A stretch of DNA of 64,000 nt, from NCBI RefSeq assembly GCF_020179605.1, contig NZ_JAINZO010000002.1:372001-436000 (forward strand), in the 5' to 3' direction. The translations under genes and the position numbers were made by a program. Under the pieces are notes generated by a model. The model worked only from the letters and a program-made list of their open reading frames with translations, was not told where the DNA came from and searched no databases. The stretch is from Geomonas agri. GTDB lineage: Bacteria > Desulfobacterota > Desulfuromonadia > Geobacterales > Geobacteraceae. This document shows positions 54,887-62,694 of the stretch, piece after piece; position 1 is the stretch's first letter; the number at the start of each line of letters is the position of its first letter.

Positions 54887-55362
54887 CAGGGCGCCTCCTC
54901 GTCGATATAGATGGTGGGGATCCCCCCTACCTTGGAAACGTGGCGCTCGACGCCGGAGACGTCCAGCTCGGTGAGGACGATCTCGCAGGTGGCGAAGACC
55001 TCGGCGTCGTAGAGATGCCCACCCACCACCTCGCCCGAAGACTTGGACATGATGATGTGGAAGTGGCAGTCCAAAAGGTCATCCTCGCCGGGAACGATGT
55101 TCCCCTGCAGCCCCAGAAGCTCGCAGGGCCCCTCGATGTCGTGGATGGTGACCCGCGGCGGGGTGATGGGAAGCTTGGCACCGGTCTTGATCCCCCTCAG
55201 GCGCACGTTCTTGACGCTCCCCAGCGCGGAAACGATCATGGCGTAGCGCACGTCGGTCAGGTGGGCGAATTGCAAAAGCCGGGTGGTGAGACTTTCACCC
55301 GGCGTAATCTTGATGATGAAGCGCCTTCCGTTACTACACTCCTTGTACCAGAGCCCTTCCAT
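54886..55362 (-). CDS. PPC/DUF296 domain protein inside the citrate lyase operon
   Basis: The 158-residue protein is a single PPC (DUF296) domain: LLQFAHLTDVRYAMIVSALGSV, then LLGLQGNIV, HFHIIMSKSSGEVVGGHL near residues 100-117 and CEIVLTEL. In plants the domain is part of AT-hook DNA-binding proteins; bacterial members are trimers of unknown use with a conserved His-rich site (HFH...GGH). It is stitched between citD and citE with a 0-base gap upstream and a 1-base overlap downstream, so it is co-translated with citrate lyase. A regulatory or metal-binding role is a guess. Confidence 0.85.
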   Translation of the reverse strand: MEGLWYKECSNGRRFIIKITPGESLTTRLLQFAHLTDVRYAMIVSALGSVKNVRLRGIKTGAKLPITPPRVTIHDIEGPCELLGLQGNIVPGEDDLLDCHFHIIMSKSSGEVVGGHLYDAEVFATCEIVLTELDVSGVERHVSKVGGIPTIYIDEEAP

Positions 55363-55626
55363 TTACCCCTCCGTTGCCCGCATGATGGCCGTCTCCAGGC
55401 GCGCCTCGATAGCGTAGTCGAGCGCGCCGCGGTCGGTGATGCGCACCTCGCCCGCGTCTATGCCATGCTTTTGCAGCACCTCGTCCACCTTGGCCCGGAT
55501 CAGCGCCCCGAACTGCTTGAGGACCGTCGACTCTATGGTCACGTTGAGCGTCTCGGCCGGCTCCAGGAACACCATCAGGTCGCTGGACTGCATGGTCCCG
55601 GCCTGCGCCTTCTTCACGATCTTCAT
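55363..55626 (-). CDS. citD: Citrate lyase acyl carrier protein CitD (gamma subunit)
   Basis: CitD carries the phosphoribosyl-dephospho-CoA arm that holds the acetyl/citryl group. The 87-residue protein has the attachment region AGTMQSSD with Ser14 at the expected place, followed by VFLEP and TVLKQFG. The ATG overlaps the citC stop by 4 bases. Confidence 0.94.
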   Translation of the reverse strand: MKIVKKAQAGTMQSSDLMVFLEPAETLNVTIESTVLKQFGALIRAKVDEVLQKHGIDAGEVRITDRGALDYAIEARLETAIMRATEG

Positions 55627-56624
55627 TTCGCTCCTCCCTTGTCCCAGATCTTGATCCCCTCGCTGGAGAGGAGGAAGTCCAGGGTGCTGACCGGCACCAG
55701 TTCCGCGATCCCCTCCAGTTCGCCGCGCAGCAGCATGTCACGCACGCGGGAGGCGGATATAGGTTGCTGGTCCGCATATGTTCTCTCTATCTCGCACACC
55801 TCGATACCCAGCGGGGGGAGGATCCGGTGCATAGTCTCGTTGTAGGCGGCGGTGGTGCCGCACAAGGGCTCGTTCCCGACGAAACGCTTCTTCACGTGGA
55901 AGTGCGGCGCTATCCGCTGCGCGAAGAGCATGATGTCGAGCTCCATCTGGATGGCCCCGCCGGGGTCACCGTCTTTGAGAAAATAGGTCGGGAAGGTGAT
56001 GCTGGAGACGGCGTACCACGAGGTGTCCACCACGGTGACGTTAGGGAGGTCGGCGGTGCCGTCCTGCACCATGCGCATGCGGGTACCGAAGGGGAACAGG
56101 GAACGTTCCTCGCGGACCACGAAGAGGAAGAGCTGGTCCACGGCGACCGCGGCCTGCTCCACCAGGTGGCGATGCCCCAGCGTGAATGGGTTGCAGTTGG
56201 CGACGATGGCGCCGTTGTTGCCGGGCCGGATGAGGCGGGTGAAGCGGGCGAGGTAGCGCTTGAGGCCATCGCCGTACTCCAGGAGCGCGGTCTTGCCAGT
56301 GGCGACCAGCAGGTTGAAGTTGAGCGTCTCGAAGTTGGGCACCAGGGTGGGCGAGGTGAAGACGAAAAAGGAGTCGACCCCGTCCTGATAGCCGCGGCCG
56401 ACCAGTTCGGTGACCACCTCGTCCAGCAGGGTCCCCCCTTGGTGCGACGGCGCCACCGCCAGCATCTTCAGGGTGCGCCCCTGCCGGGCGCCAACGGCGA
56501 CCAGCCGCCCGGCCTCGAAGATGCCGACCATATCGTCATAGGGTGTCTCGAACTGCAGGCCGGTCGCTTCCAACAAGGCCCGGGCCTGTGTGAGATCGTC
56601 GGTGGAAAGCAGTGAAGTAACCAT
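55623..56624 (-). CDS. citC: Citrate lyase ligase CitC
   Basis: CitC acetylates the CitD arm with acetate and ATP, switching citrate lyase on. The 333-residue protein has an N-terminal GNAT-like part (about 1-125) and a nucleotidyltransferase domain with VANCNPFTLGHRHLVEQA near residues 143-160 and the late ISASRVRDML. The ATG at 56624 was chosen over a TTG two codons earlier; neither has a clear ribosome binding site. It is the first gene of the cluster. Confidence 0.93.
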   Translation of the reverse strand: MVTSLLSTDDLTQARALLEATGLQFETPYDDMVGIFEAGRLVAVGARQGRTLKMLAVAPSHQGGTLLDEVVTELVGRGYQDGVDSFFVFTSPTLVPNFETLNFNLLVATGKTALLEYGDGLKRYLARFTRLIRPGNNGAIVANCNPFTLGHRHLVEQAAVAVDQLFLFVVREERSLFPFGTRMRMVQDGTADLPNVTVVDTSWYAVSSITFPTYFLKDGDPGGAIQMELDIMLFAQRIAPHFHVKKRFVGNEPLCGTTAAYNETMHRILPPLGIEVCEIERTYADQQPISASRVRDMLLRGELEGIAELVPVSTLDFLLSSEGIKIWDKGGAK

Positions 56625-56848
56625 TCGCAAAGACTAGCACCAATCAGTTGTAAACGTAACCGCGTATACCAAATTTTCATCTTTGCTTGATCATGGCAGG
56701 TGCTGCCGGTAAGGATACGTGATCCGCCTCTATAGCAGCACAAGGATAGAGTTAGAAAAAGCTATGAATCGCACATAGGCTGTGCTATGTTGTCGAATTG
56801 TCCACTGGTCCCATTTAACGCAGTATCCATCTGAAAAAGCAGAGAATT
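56625..56848. promoter_or_regulatory. Divergent intergenic region between citC and the glycosyltransferase operon
   Basis: These ~220 bases are AT-richer than the surroundings and must hold promoters for both directions. I see an imperfect repeat CATAG-GCTGTG-CTATG near 56775-56791 but no promoter good enough to name. Confidence 0.4.
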
Positions 56849-57562
56849 ATGACTACTATCTCAATCGTGATACCTGCCCACAACGAGGCAGACAACATAG
56901 GGAACCTGGTACAGGAAATCGTCGCCACCGGGTTTGAATGTGAAATCGTCGTCGTTGACGACGGAAGCACCGACGATACCCATGCCCGACTGCTCGCCCT
57001 GAAGAACTCGGTCCCCTCCCTCAAGGTCGTCCAGCATGACCGTGCCTATGGCCAGAGCGCGGCGGTGTCTACCGGCATCAGGCAGGCCAGCGGCACCATC
57101 ATCGCCACCATGGACGGCGACGGCCAGAACAATCCCGCCGACGTCCCCAAGATGGTTGAGGCAATCCTGGCAAGCGACAACCCCAACCTCAAGATGGTGG
57201 CCGGGTTCCGCAAGAAAAGGGACGACCACGTCTGGCGCATCATCTGTTCCAAGATCGCCAATGCCTACCGCCGCTCCTTCTTGCGCGACGAGACTCCCGA
57301 CACCGGCTGCGGCCTGAAGGTCTTCTACCGCGCCGCCTTCCTGGAGCTCCCCTTCTTCGACCACATGCACCGTTTCCTCCCCGCGCTGATCAAGATGAAG
57401 GGTGGCGACGTCATCTCCGTCGAGGTGCACCACCGTCCGCGTACCGCCGGGGTATCCAAGTACGGCACCCTGAACCGCCTCTGGGTCGGCATTATCGACA
57501 TCTTCGGGGTGTGCTGGCTGCGCATGCGTGCCAAGAACGTAAAGATCACGAGGTGCGACTAG
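56849..57562 (+). CDS. GT2 glycosyltransferase (polyprenyl-phosphate sugar synthase type)
   Basis: The 237-residue protein is a DPM1-like GT2 enzyme: VIPAHNEADNI at the start, VVVDDGSTDDT near residues 34-44, MDGDGQNNP near 88-96 and DTGCGLKVFYRA near 150-161. It lacks the long membrane tail of some family members, having one weak hydrophobic stretch near 212-228. It should transfer a sugar from a nucleotide donor to polyprenyl phosphate for use by the ArnT-like enzyme two genes on. The next gene starts directly after its stop. Confidence 0.87.
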   Translation: MTTISIVIPAHNEADNIGNLVQEIVATGFECEIVVVDDGSTDDTHARLLALKNSVPSLKVVQHDRAYGQSAAVSTGIRQASGTIIATMDGDGQNNPADVPKMVEAILASDNPNLKMVAGFRKKRDDHVWRIICSKIANAYRRSFLRDETPDTGCGLKVFYRAAFLELPFFDHMHRFLPALIKMKGGDVISVEVHHRPRTAGVSKYGTLNRLWVGIIDIFGVCWLRMRAKNVKITRCD

Positions 57563-57856
57563 ATGGTTTTAACGGAAAAGGCCTGGGTGGCCATCGGCCT
57601 GGCCGGGCAGTTCTTCTTCACCATGCGCTTCGTGGTGCAATGGATCGCCACCGAGAGAAAGAGAAAGAGCGTCATCCCCGAATCGTTCTGGTACTTCAGT
57701 ATCTTCGGCTCGCTGATCCTGCTGGTCTACTCGCTGTACCGCAAAGACCCGGTCTTCATCCTGGGACAGGCCTTCGGCACCACCGTCTATCTCAGGAACC
57801 TCTTCTTCATCCACAAGGAAAAGAAAGATGGCGCAAACGATTCGCCTGCTGATTAA
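57563..57856 (+). CDS. LABN-domain small membrane protein
   Basis: The 97-residue protein resembles the lipid-A-disaccharide synthase N-terminal (LABN) domain, found as a free small protein beside GT2 and ArnT-like genes. It has three hydrophobic helices and the typical FFTMRFVVQWIATERKRKS near residues 18-36 and FWYFSIFGSLILL. It may help move or present the polyprenyl-sugar. It has no gap from the GT2 gene and overlaps the next gene by 29 bases. Confidence 0.88.
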   Translation: MVLTEKAWVAIGLAGQFFFTMRFVVQWIATERKRKSVIPESFWYFSIFGSLILLVYSLYRKDPVFILGQAFGTTVYLRNLFFIHKEKKDGANDSPAD

Positions 57857-59462
57857 AGAACTGCGCCTTCCCTTCGCGATCCTGGTCATCCCAGTGATCG
57901 TGTTCGCCCTGCGGCTCCCGTACTTCCCGGTGGACGAAACCCGCTACCTCGGCGTGGCGTGGGAGATGTGGCACAACAACTCCTACATCGTGCCGCTGCA
58001 AAACGGCCTCCCCTACTCGCACAAGCCGCCGCTGCTCTTCTGGCTGCTGGATCTGGACTGGCTCCTGTTCGGGGTCAACGAGTGGACGCTGCGCTTCATC
58101 CCGCTCCTCTTCAGCCTTTTCAACCTCACCCTGGTGCACCGCATCGCAATGAAGCTGTGGGACGACCGGCAGGTGGCGCGCCACGCTGCGGTCATCCTCG
58201 CCTCCATGCTTTCCTACCTGCTCTGGTCCAGCGTGATCATGTTTGACGTGGTGCTGGCCTTTTGGGTGCTGGTCGCCGTGCTGGCCGTGATCTCGGCGGC
58301 CCGGGAACACCGCTTCGCCTGCTACCTGCAACTCGGCGTCGCCATCGGAGGCGGCATCCTCACCAAGGGGCCGGTGGTGCTGGTCTACGTCCTCCCGGTG
58401 GCCCTGCTCGGCTTTCTCTGGGTTCCCAAGGAGCGCCTTTCCGGCAAGTGGTACGGCTGGCTCGGCCTCTCGGTGCTGATCGGGATCGCCGTGGTGCTCT
58501 TCTGGCTCCTGCCCGCCGTGCTTTACGGCAGTGAGACCTACCGGCGTGCCATCCTGTGGGGGCAGACAGTGAACCGCATGGCCAAATCGTTCGCGCACAG
58601 ACGTCCCATCTGGTGGTACCTCCCCTGGATCCCGACCCTGCTGCTCCCGTGGACCCTGTTCCCGCCCGCCTGGCGGGCATGGAAGCGCCTTAGCGCCGAC
58701 CCCGGCTTCAGGATGCTGCTGGTCTGGTGCGCGGGGAGCCTGGTGATCTTCTCGCTTTTGAGCGGCAAGCAGGTGCACTACCTGATCCCGGTGCTGCCGA
58801 CCTTCAGCCTGCTCATGGCCAAAAGCGCCGGCGAGGAGCACGGAGAGGTAGCACGTTACCGGCTCCCCATTGCCGGCCTCTACCTCTTCTTGGGCGCCGG
58901 CCTGATCACCGCGTCCTTGATCCGGCACGGTCAACTGCTCAAGCACTTCGACCTCATGGAGATCAGGATCGCCGCGGTAGGCCTCATCGTGCTCGGGACG
59001 GTGCTCTTCCTGCTGCGCCCTCGCACCATGGCGGCCCTGCTCAACCAGGTGGCCACCTCCTCCCTGGCCTGCTGCCTGTTGGTGCTGATTGGCGGCAACG
59101 CGATGTACCAGCGCTACGACCTGCACCCTATCGCCCAGGCGGTGCGGCAGAAACAGGCCGAGGGGTACCAGGTGCTGCACGACGGCAAGTATCACGGTCA
59201 ATTCCATTTCCTGGGGAGGTTGAGCCAACCCCTGGTTGAACTGAACGGCAAGGATGAGATCCGCGCCTACGCGGCCAGCCACGACAAGGTGGCGCTGATC
59301 ACCTACGAGAAAGACACCGAGCACATCGACCCCAGGTACTACTACTTCCTGCAGCCCTTCCGGAGCAGGCAAGCGGTTATGTGGAATCGGGACGGTATCG
59401 CTAGCTACCTTGCCGCGCCCCCGGACAAGAAGGACACACCGGCAGCATCCACCCCTGAATAA
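57828..59462 (+). CDS. ArnT-like GT83 membrane glycosyltransferase
   Basis: The 544-residue membrane protein has an N-terminal signal-like helix (about 14-30), the catalytic FPVDETRYLGVAWEM near residues 32-46 with the acidic pair of the GT-C family, and about 12 helices in the first 430 residues, followed by a periplasmic domain. It should move a sugar from the polyprenyl carrier made by the GT2 enzyme onto lipid A or another outer target. It overlaps the LABN gene and ends at a strong terminator. Confidence 0.88.
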   Translation: MAQTIRLLIKELRLPFAILVIPVIVFALRLPYFPVDETRYLGVAWEMWHNNSYIVPLQNGLPYSHKPPLLFWLLDLDWLLFGVNEWTLRFIPLLFSLFNLTLVHRIAMKLWDDRQVARHAAVILASMLSYLLWSSVIMFDVVLAFWVLVAVLAVISAAREHRFACYLQLGVAIGGGILTKGPVVLVYVLPVALLGFLWVPKERLSGKWYGWLGLSVLIGIAVVLFWLLPAVLYGSETYRRAILWGQTVNRMAKSFAHRRPIWWYLPWIPTLLLPWTLFPPAWRAWKRLSADPGFRMLLVWCAGSLVIFSLLSGKQVHYLIPVLPTFSLLMAKSAGEEHGEVARYRLPIAGLYLFLGAGLITASLIRHGQLLKHFDLMEIRIAAVGLIVLGTVLFLLRPRTMAALLNQVATSSLACCLLVLIGGNAMYQRYDLHPIAQAVRQKQAEGYQVLHDGKYHGQFHFLGRLSQPLVELNGKDEIRAYAASHDKVALITYEKDTEHIDPRYYYFLQPFRSRQAVMWNRDGIASYLAAPPDKKDTPAASTPE

Positions 59463-59464
59463 CA

Positions 59465-59501
59465 AGAGGGCCCCCCGGCATAACCGGAGGGCCCTCTTTT
59501 T
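59465..59501 (+). terminator. Terminator of the glycosyltransferase operon
   Basis: AGAGGGCCC (59465-59473) pairs with GGGCCCTCT (59489-59497), followed by a T-run. It also lies just after the rhodanese gene on the other strand. Confidence 0.9.
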
Positions 59502-59515
59502 CGGGTCCGCGGAAC

Positions 59516-59827
59516 CTATTTGTACCCCGCCTCCTTCCAGGCGTTCACCCCGCCCTGCAGCGCCCAGACCTTGGTGTATCCCTTCTCTGCAAATTCAGCT
59601 GCCCGACCGGCAGACGTGTGCTCCTGCGGTCAATTGCAGTAGAAGATGATCTCCTGGTCCTTTTTCAGCTCGGGAAGCCTGGCGTTGAACTCACCCAGCG
59701 TCCAGGCCTTTTCGAGGCGAATGCCACCACACATCTCCTCGCTGTCGTATGCGCAGACGAAGAGTGCTTCACCCGCCTGCACCTTCCTGCGCGCCTCTTG
59801 AATCTGGATCCTTCTTGCCTCGGCCAT
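59516..59827 (-). CDS. Rhodanese-like protein with in-frame UGA, probable selenoprotein
   Basis: The frame from ATG 59827 (AAGGAGG 5 bases upstream) reaches a TGA at 59632-59630 after 65 codons (ending IIFYCN), but rhodanese homology continues in the same frame for 37 codons: PQEHTSAGRAAEF, then KVWALQGGVNAWKEAGYK, ending at TAG 59518-59516. The TGA stands two residues after Cys64, in the active-site loop (C-N-U-P), where relatives often have C-x-C-P. A hairpin with stem CTGCC/GGCAG and loop GGTCG begins 17 bases after the TGA, as expected of a bacterial SECIS. Read with selenocysteine at residue 66, the protein is 103 residues long and complete. The other reading is a single nonsense mutation, less likely given intact downstream codons. 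Confidence 0.85.
59599..59613 (-). promoter_or_regulatory. Candidate bacterial SECIS hairpin
   Basis: CTGCC (59613-59609), loop GGTCG (59608-59604) and GGCAG (59603-59599) lie 17-31 bases after the UGA codon. The loop contains GGU, as in the formate dehydrogenase SECIS, and its distance from the UGA is in the known range. Confidence 0.65.
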
Positions 59828-59947
59828 GTCTTCCTCCTTCCATCCCGGTCAGGGATGATCCAGAACCACGGTGGCTTGCCGGGCCGTTAAGAAGTATTAA
59901 CCCGGCGCAACAAAGGGTAGCAGAGAAACCTTCAAAACCAACTGCCG

Positions 59948-61054
59948 CTATCCCAGGTGGCGGTAACAGAAATTGCCCAGGTAGCTGAGTGCCGTATCGG
60001 GCGCCTTGTTGCAGACGAACTGCAACAATTTCTTGGCGATGGACTCCTCCCCCTCGGCCCTGGAGCGTGGTGGGATGTTGGGGTAGAGGAAATGGGGAAG
60101 GTCGGTGACCTGTGCTCCCCAGTGCGATTTGAATTCCATCAGGCTCTTGTTGTGCTGCGAGGTCTGCCCGAAGTCGAGCACCCGGTACCCATCCAGGCAG
60201 GCCTCACGGATGGCGTGCCAGAACAGGAAATGCACCGGGCTGGAGTCGTTGTGCAGGACGTTCATCGCGGAGTACTCGATGGAGACGCGCTCTTTGTACT
60301 TGAAGAGAATCAGTCCGCCGATGGTCTCGTTCCCCCGGCGGCACAACAGCAGTTCCACCACCCCCTGCGGTCCAAAGGTCTGCCAGAGCGCCTTTACCAG
60401 CTGGTAGGGATGCGGCGGCAGTCCTTTCCTCTTCCTGGTGAGCCGGTGCAGCAGGTAAAACTCCCTGAGGTCCGACTCGCGTTTGCCCCGGATGAGACTA
60501 AGGTTGCACTTTTCGGCGCGGGCGATGCGCTGGCGCACGCAACTGCGGTGGAAGCGCTGCCGGACCAGCTCCGGGTCGGGGCATAGCGGCAGGAAGTGGT
60601 GCTTGTGCAGGCAGTCCGCGTGGAACCGGTCCCGGTTCAACAGGTGCGCCGCCGCTGCGGTCCTGATCTCGACGCGGGAGATACCGAGTCGTTCCGCCAG
60701 GCGCAGCACCGCCTCGCTCAGCAGCTCCGCGTCGGCGGCCTCGGTTGCCAGCGGGTCGCACAGGGTGGCGAACGGGATGCTCACCAGCCGCCGACCTATC
60801 AGCCAGCTCTCCACGGCATATACCGGGAGCGCCGCGCGGATCCCTCCCAGCGCATCCTTGAGGACCAGGTAGTAACCGGTCATGTGGGGGAAATTGGCAT
60901 CCAGTACCCGCTTCCAGCCTGACAGGTGCGTAATCCAGCCGTACGGGTGCTGCAGTACGAAGCGGTCCCAGCGGTGGTTACGAAGCGGATCGATGATGCT
61001 GACACTGTTGCCGAGGGTCCCCTCGACCAGCTCCCTGCGCACGTTGGCAGCCAT
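59948..61054 (-). CDS. FemAB/GNAT-like acyltransferase-fold protein
   Basis: The 368-residue protein has two GNAT-like halves. DPLRNHRWDRFVLQHP near residues 21-36 and HLSGWKRVLDANF match the FemAB-related family linked to polysaccharide export, and the second half has GGLILFKYKERVSIEYSAM and LDFGQTSQHNKSLMEFKSHWG near 310-330, typical of that group. Such proteins transfer an amino-acyl or acyl group to a cell-envelope glycan. There is no exosortase gene nearby to confirm it. ATG at 61054 was chosen over a GTG six codons upstream. Confidence 0.8.
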   Translation of the reverse strand: MAANVRRELVEGTLGNSVSIIDPLRNHRWDRFVLQHPYGWITHLSGWKRVLDANFPHMTGYYLVLKDALGGIRAALPVYAVESWLIGRRLVSIPFATLCDPLATEAADAELLSEAVLRLAERLGISRVEIRTAAAAHLLNRDRFHADCLHKHHFLPLCPDPELVRQRFHRSCVRQRIARAEKCNLSLIRGKRESDLREFYLLHRLTRKRKGLPPHPYQLVKALWQTFGPQGVVELLLCRRGNETIGGLILFKYKERVSIEYSAMNVLHNDSSPVHFLFWHAIREACLDGYRVLDFGQTSQHNKSLMEFKSHWGAQVTDLPHFLYPNIPPRSRAEGEESIAKKLLQFVCNKAPDTALSYLGNFCYRHLG

Positions 61055-61260
61055 GGCTATACCCCCACGCACCTCGGGTAAATTAACAAAACCTCACTTT
61101 ATCGGCGATGGTCGCGAAGTCAAGCGGGGCACTTTTAGCGCTCCCTTCTTCCATAACGTTCCGGATCATAGGTGAAAAAACGGGGGCGGACATTGAGGAA
61201 CCGGGCGGCGCTGTTAAGATAACCTTCGTCGTCGTTATCCCCGGTAAAAGGAGCCATCGC

Positions 61261-61629
61261 ATGAACAGCGACAAACTGGCACGGCTGGCCGACCTCCCCC
61301 TCAACTACCGGGAGGACCAGCGGGGCAACCTGAACCCGCAAGTCAGAGAACTGACCCTGAAGCTCGGGCTGCAGTCGGTACTGGAATTCCTTGGCGACCC
61401 GCGTACGGCGCTGCTGGTCGGGGGCGCGTTCGGGCTGCTCTACAAGCGTAAGTACGCCCTCGCCTCACTGGTGGTGGGTGGGCTGGTGCTGCAGCGAGCG
61501 CTGTCGCGTGGCGCTACCGGCGACGGAGGAGAAGTCGCGCGCCAAAGAAGGGAGAAAGAATTTGAGCGGCGCGCCCTCAAGGCACAACGGGGGGACTATG
61601 GTCACCTGGAAGTGATTGCATTCAAGTAG
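61261..61629 (+). CDS. Small hypothetical membrane protein (122 aa)
   Basis: The protein has a soluble N-terminus, hydrophobic stretches near residues 44-57 and 62-78 (YALASLVVGGLVLQRAL) and a charged C-terminal tail. ATG at 61261 has AAGGAG 7 bases upstream; the frame is open from 61108 but without another good start. I do not recognise the family. Confidence 0.65.
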   Translation: MNSDKLARLADLPLNYREDQRGNLNPQVRELTLKLGLQSVLEFLGDPRTALLVGGAFGLLYKRKYALASLVVGGLVLQRALSRGATGDGGEVARQRREKEFERRALKAQRGDYGHLEVIAFK

Positions 61630-61720
61630 CCACAATAAAAAGGGTTGCAGTTTTGTCTGGATGCTGCCGAAGAATATAACTGAGTAGGTTTATTTTTGAC
61701 AGGTGCAGGTGGAGTAACCA

Positions 61721-62128
61721 ATGATACTGGTAGAGTGGGACGATACGCTGATCCTGGACATGCCGCAAATAGACGAACATCACCACAAGTTGGTCGATAT
61801 CCTGAACCGGTGCTATCGAGCACTCATGATGCACGACCACAGCCACGAACTTGGGGAAGTGGTCGCGGAGCTGCTCGATTACACCCAGTACCATTTTGGG
61901 ACCGAAGAGCAGCTGATGGCGCAGGTCAATTATGCCGCTGCAGCTTCGCACGCCGCCGCCCACCGCAAGTTCATCAACTCCGTCCACAACTTCAAGGACC
62001 GCTCCGAAGCCGGCGAATCCTTCGTCGCCATCGACGTCCTGGTGTTCCTCAAGGATTGGCTGGTGGGACACATCCAGAACACGGACCGCGCCTTCACCAA
62101 CTACCTCAACGAACGCACCGAATCCTGA
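61721..62128 (+). CDS. Bacteriohemerythrin
   Basis: The 135-residue protein is a complete hemerythrin with all iron ligands visible: a His of the cluster at residues 20-22, His58 and Glu62 (YHFGTEEQ), His77, His81, His117 and Asp122. It begins with the bacteriohemerythrin motif VEWDDTL and IDEHH. It binds oxygen reversibly at a di-iron centre and may scavenge or sense oxygen in an anaerobe. It stands alone and ends at a terminator shared with the next gene. Confidence 0.94.
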   Translation: MILVEWDDTLILDMPQIDEHHHKLVDILNRCYRALMMHDHSHELGEVVAELLDYTQYHFGTEEQLMAQVNYAAAASHAAAHRKFINSVHNFKDRSEAGESFVAIDVLVFLKDWLVGHIQNTDRAFTNYLNERTES

Positions 62129-62134
62129 ACGAAA

Positions 62135-62168
62135 GAAGGCACCCGGCAGATGGTAACCGGGTGCCTTC
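62135..62168. terminator. Hairpin between convergent hemerythrin and PEBP genes
   Basis: A stem of about 11-12 bp, GAAGGCACCCGG with CCGGGTGCCTTC, and a 10-nt loop lie between the two stop codons. The T-run is weak, so termination is likely but not certain. Confidence 0.65.
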
Positions 62169-62193
62169 GTCCTTCTCCTGGTTGTCACTGCTG

Positions 62194-62643
62194 TTAGCCC
62201 TCGCTGTAAGTCCCGGTAAGCGAAACCTCCGCCAGGATGTGATCCTGCATGGCAACGTCCAACTGCCCCTTGCTGGCGGTCCCCGCCAGTTCCAGGGTGG
62301 TGTCCAGCGCGTAGAGCCGGAAGATGTAGCGGTGGCTCCCTGACGGCGGGCACGGCCCGCCGTACTGGTTATGCCCCCAGCTGTTCTTTCCGATCACCAC
62401 CTCGCGCGGCTCGGCCTGCTCCACCAGCGTCGTCACCCTGGGGCCGATGTTCCAGAGTATCCAGTGCACCCACAACCCGTTCGGGGCATCCGGGTCCTCC
62501 ATGACCAGCGCCAGCGACTTGGCCCCTTCCGGGATGTTCTCGAACCGCAGCTCGGGGTTCATGTTGTCGCCGTCGCAGGTGTACCTGGCCGGAATGCGCC
62601 CGTTGTCGTGGAAGGCCGGGCTGGTCAACCGCATCTTTTCCAT
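62194..62643 (-). CDS. YbhB/YbcL family PEBP-like protein
   Basis: The 149-residue protein belongs to the phosphatidylethanolamine-binding family: IPARYTCDGDNMNPEL near residues 17-32, LVMEDPDAPNGLWVHW near 46-61 and YGGPCPPSGSHRYIF near 94-108 form the ligand pocket. The bacterial members have no settled role; some inhibit proteases or bind small ligands. There is no signal peptide. It lies 51 bases after the next gene on the same strand. Confidence 0.92.
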   Translation of the reverse strand: MEKMRLTSPAFHDNGRIPARYTCDGDNMNPELRFENIPEGAKSLALVMEDPDAPNGLWVHWILWNIGPRVTTLVEQAEPREVVIGKNSWGHNQYGGPCPPSGSHRYIFRLYALDTTLELAGTASKGQLDVAMQDHILAEVSLTGTYSEG

Positions 62644-62694
62644 GAGTCACCCCCTTGTCCTGTTGTACCGGCGCGGATGCGCTGGCACACCTCG

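Noticed and set aside
56625-56848. Sigma-54 promoter for citC or the glycosyltransferase operon
   Set aside because: No GG/GC pair at the proper spacing was found on either strand.
59630-59827. Rhodanese as a truncated 65-residue gene or pseudogene
   Set aside because: Downstream codons keep rhodanese sequence in the same frame and a SECIS-like hairpin follows, so UGA recoding explains it better than decay.
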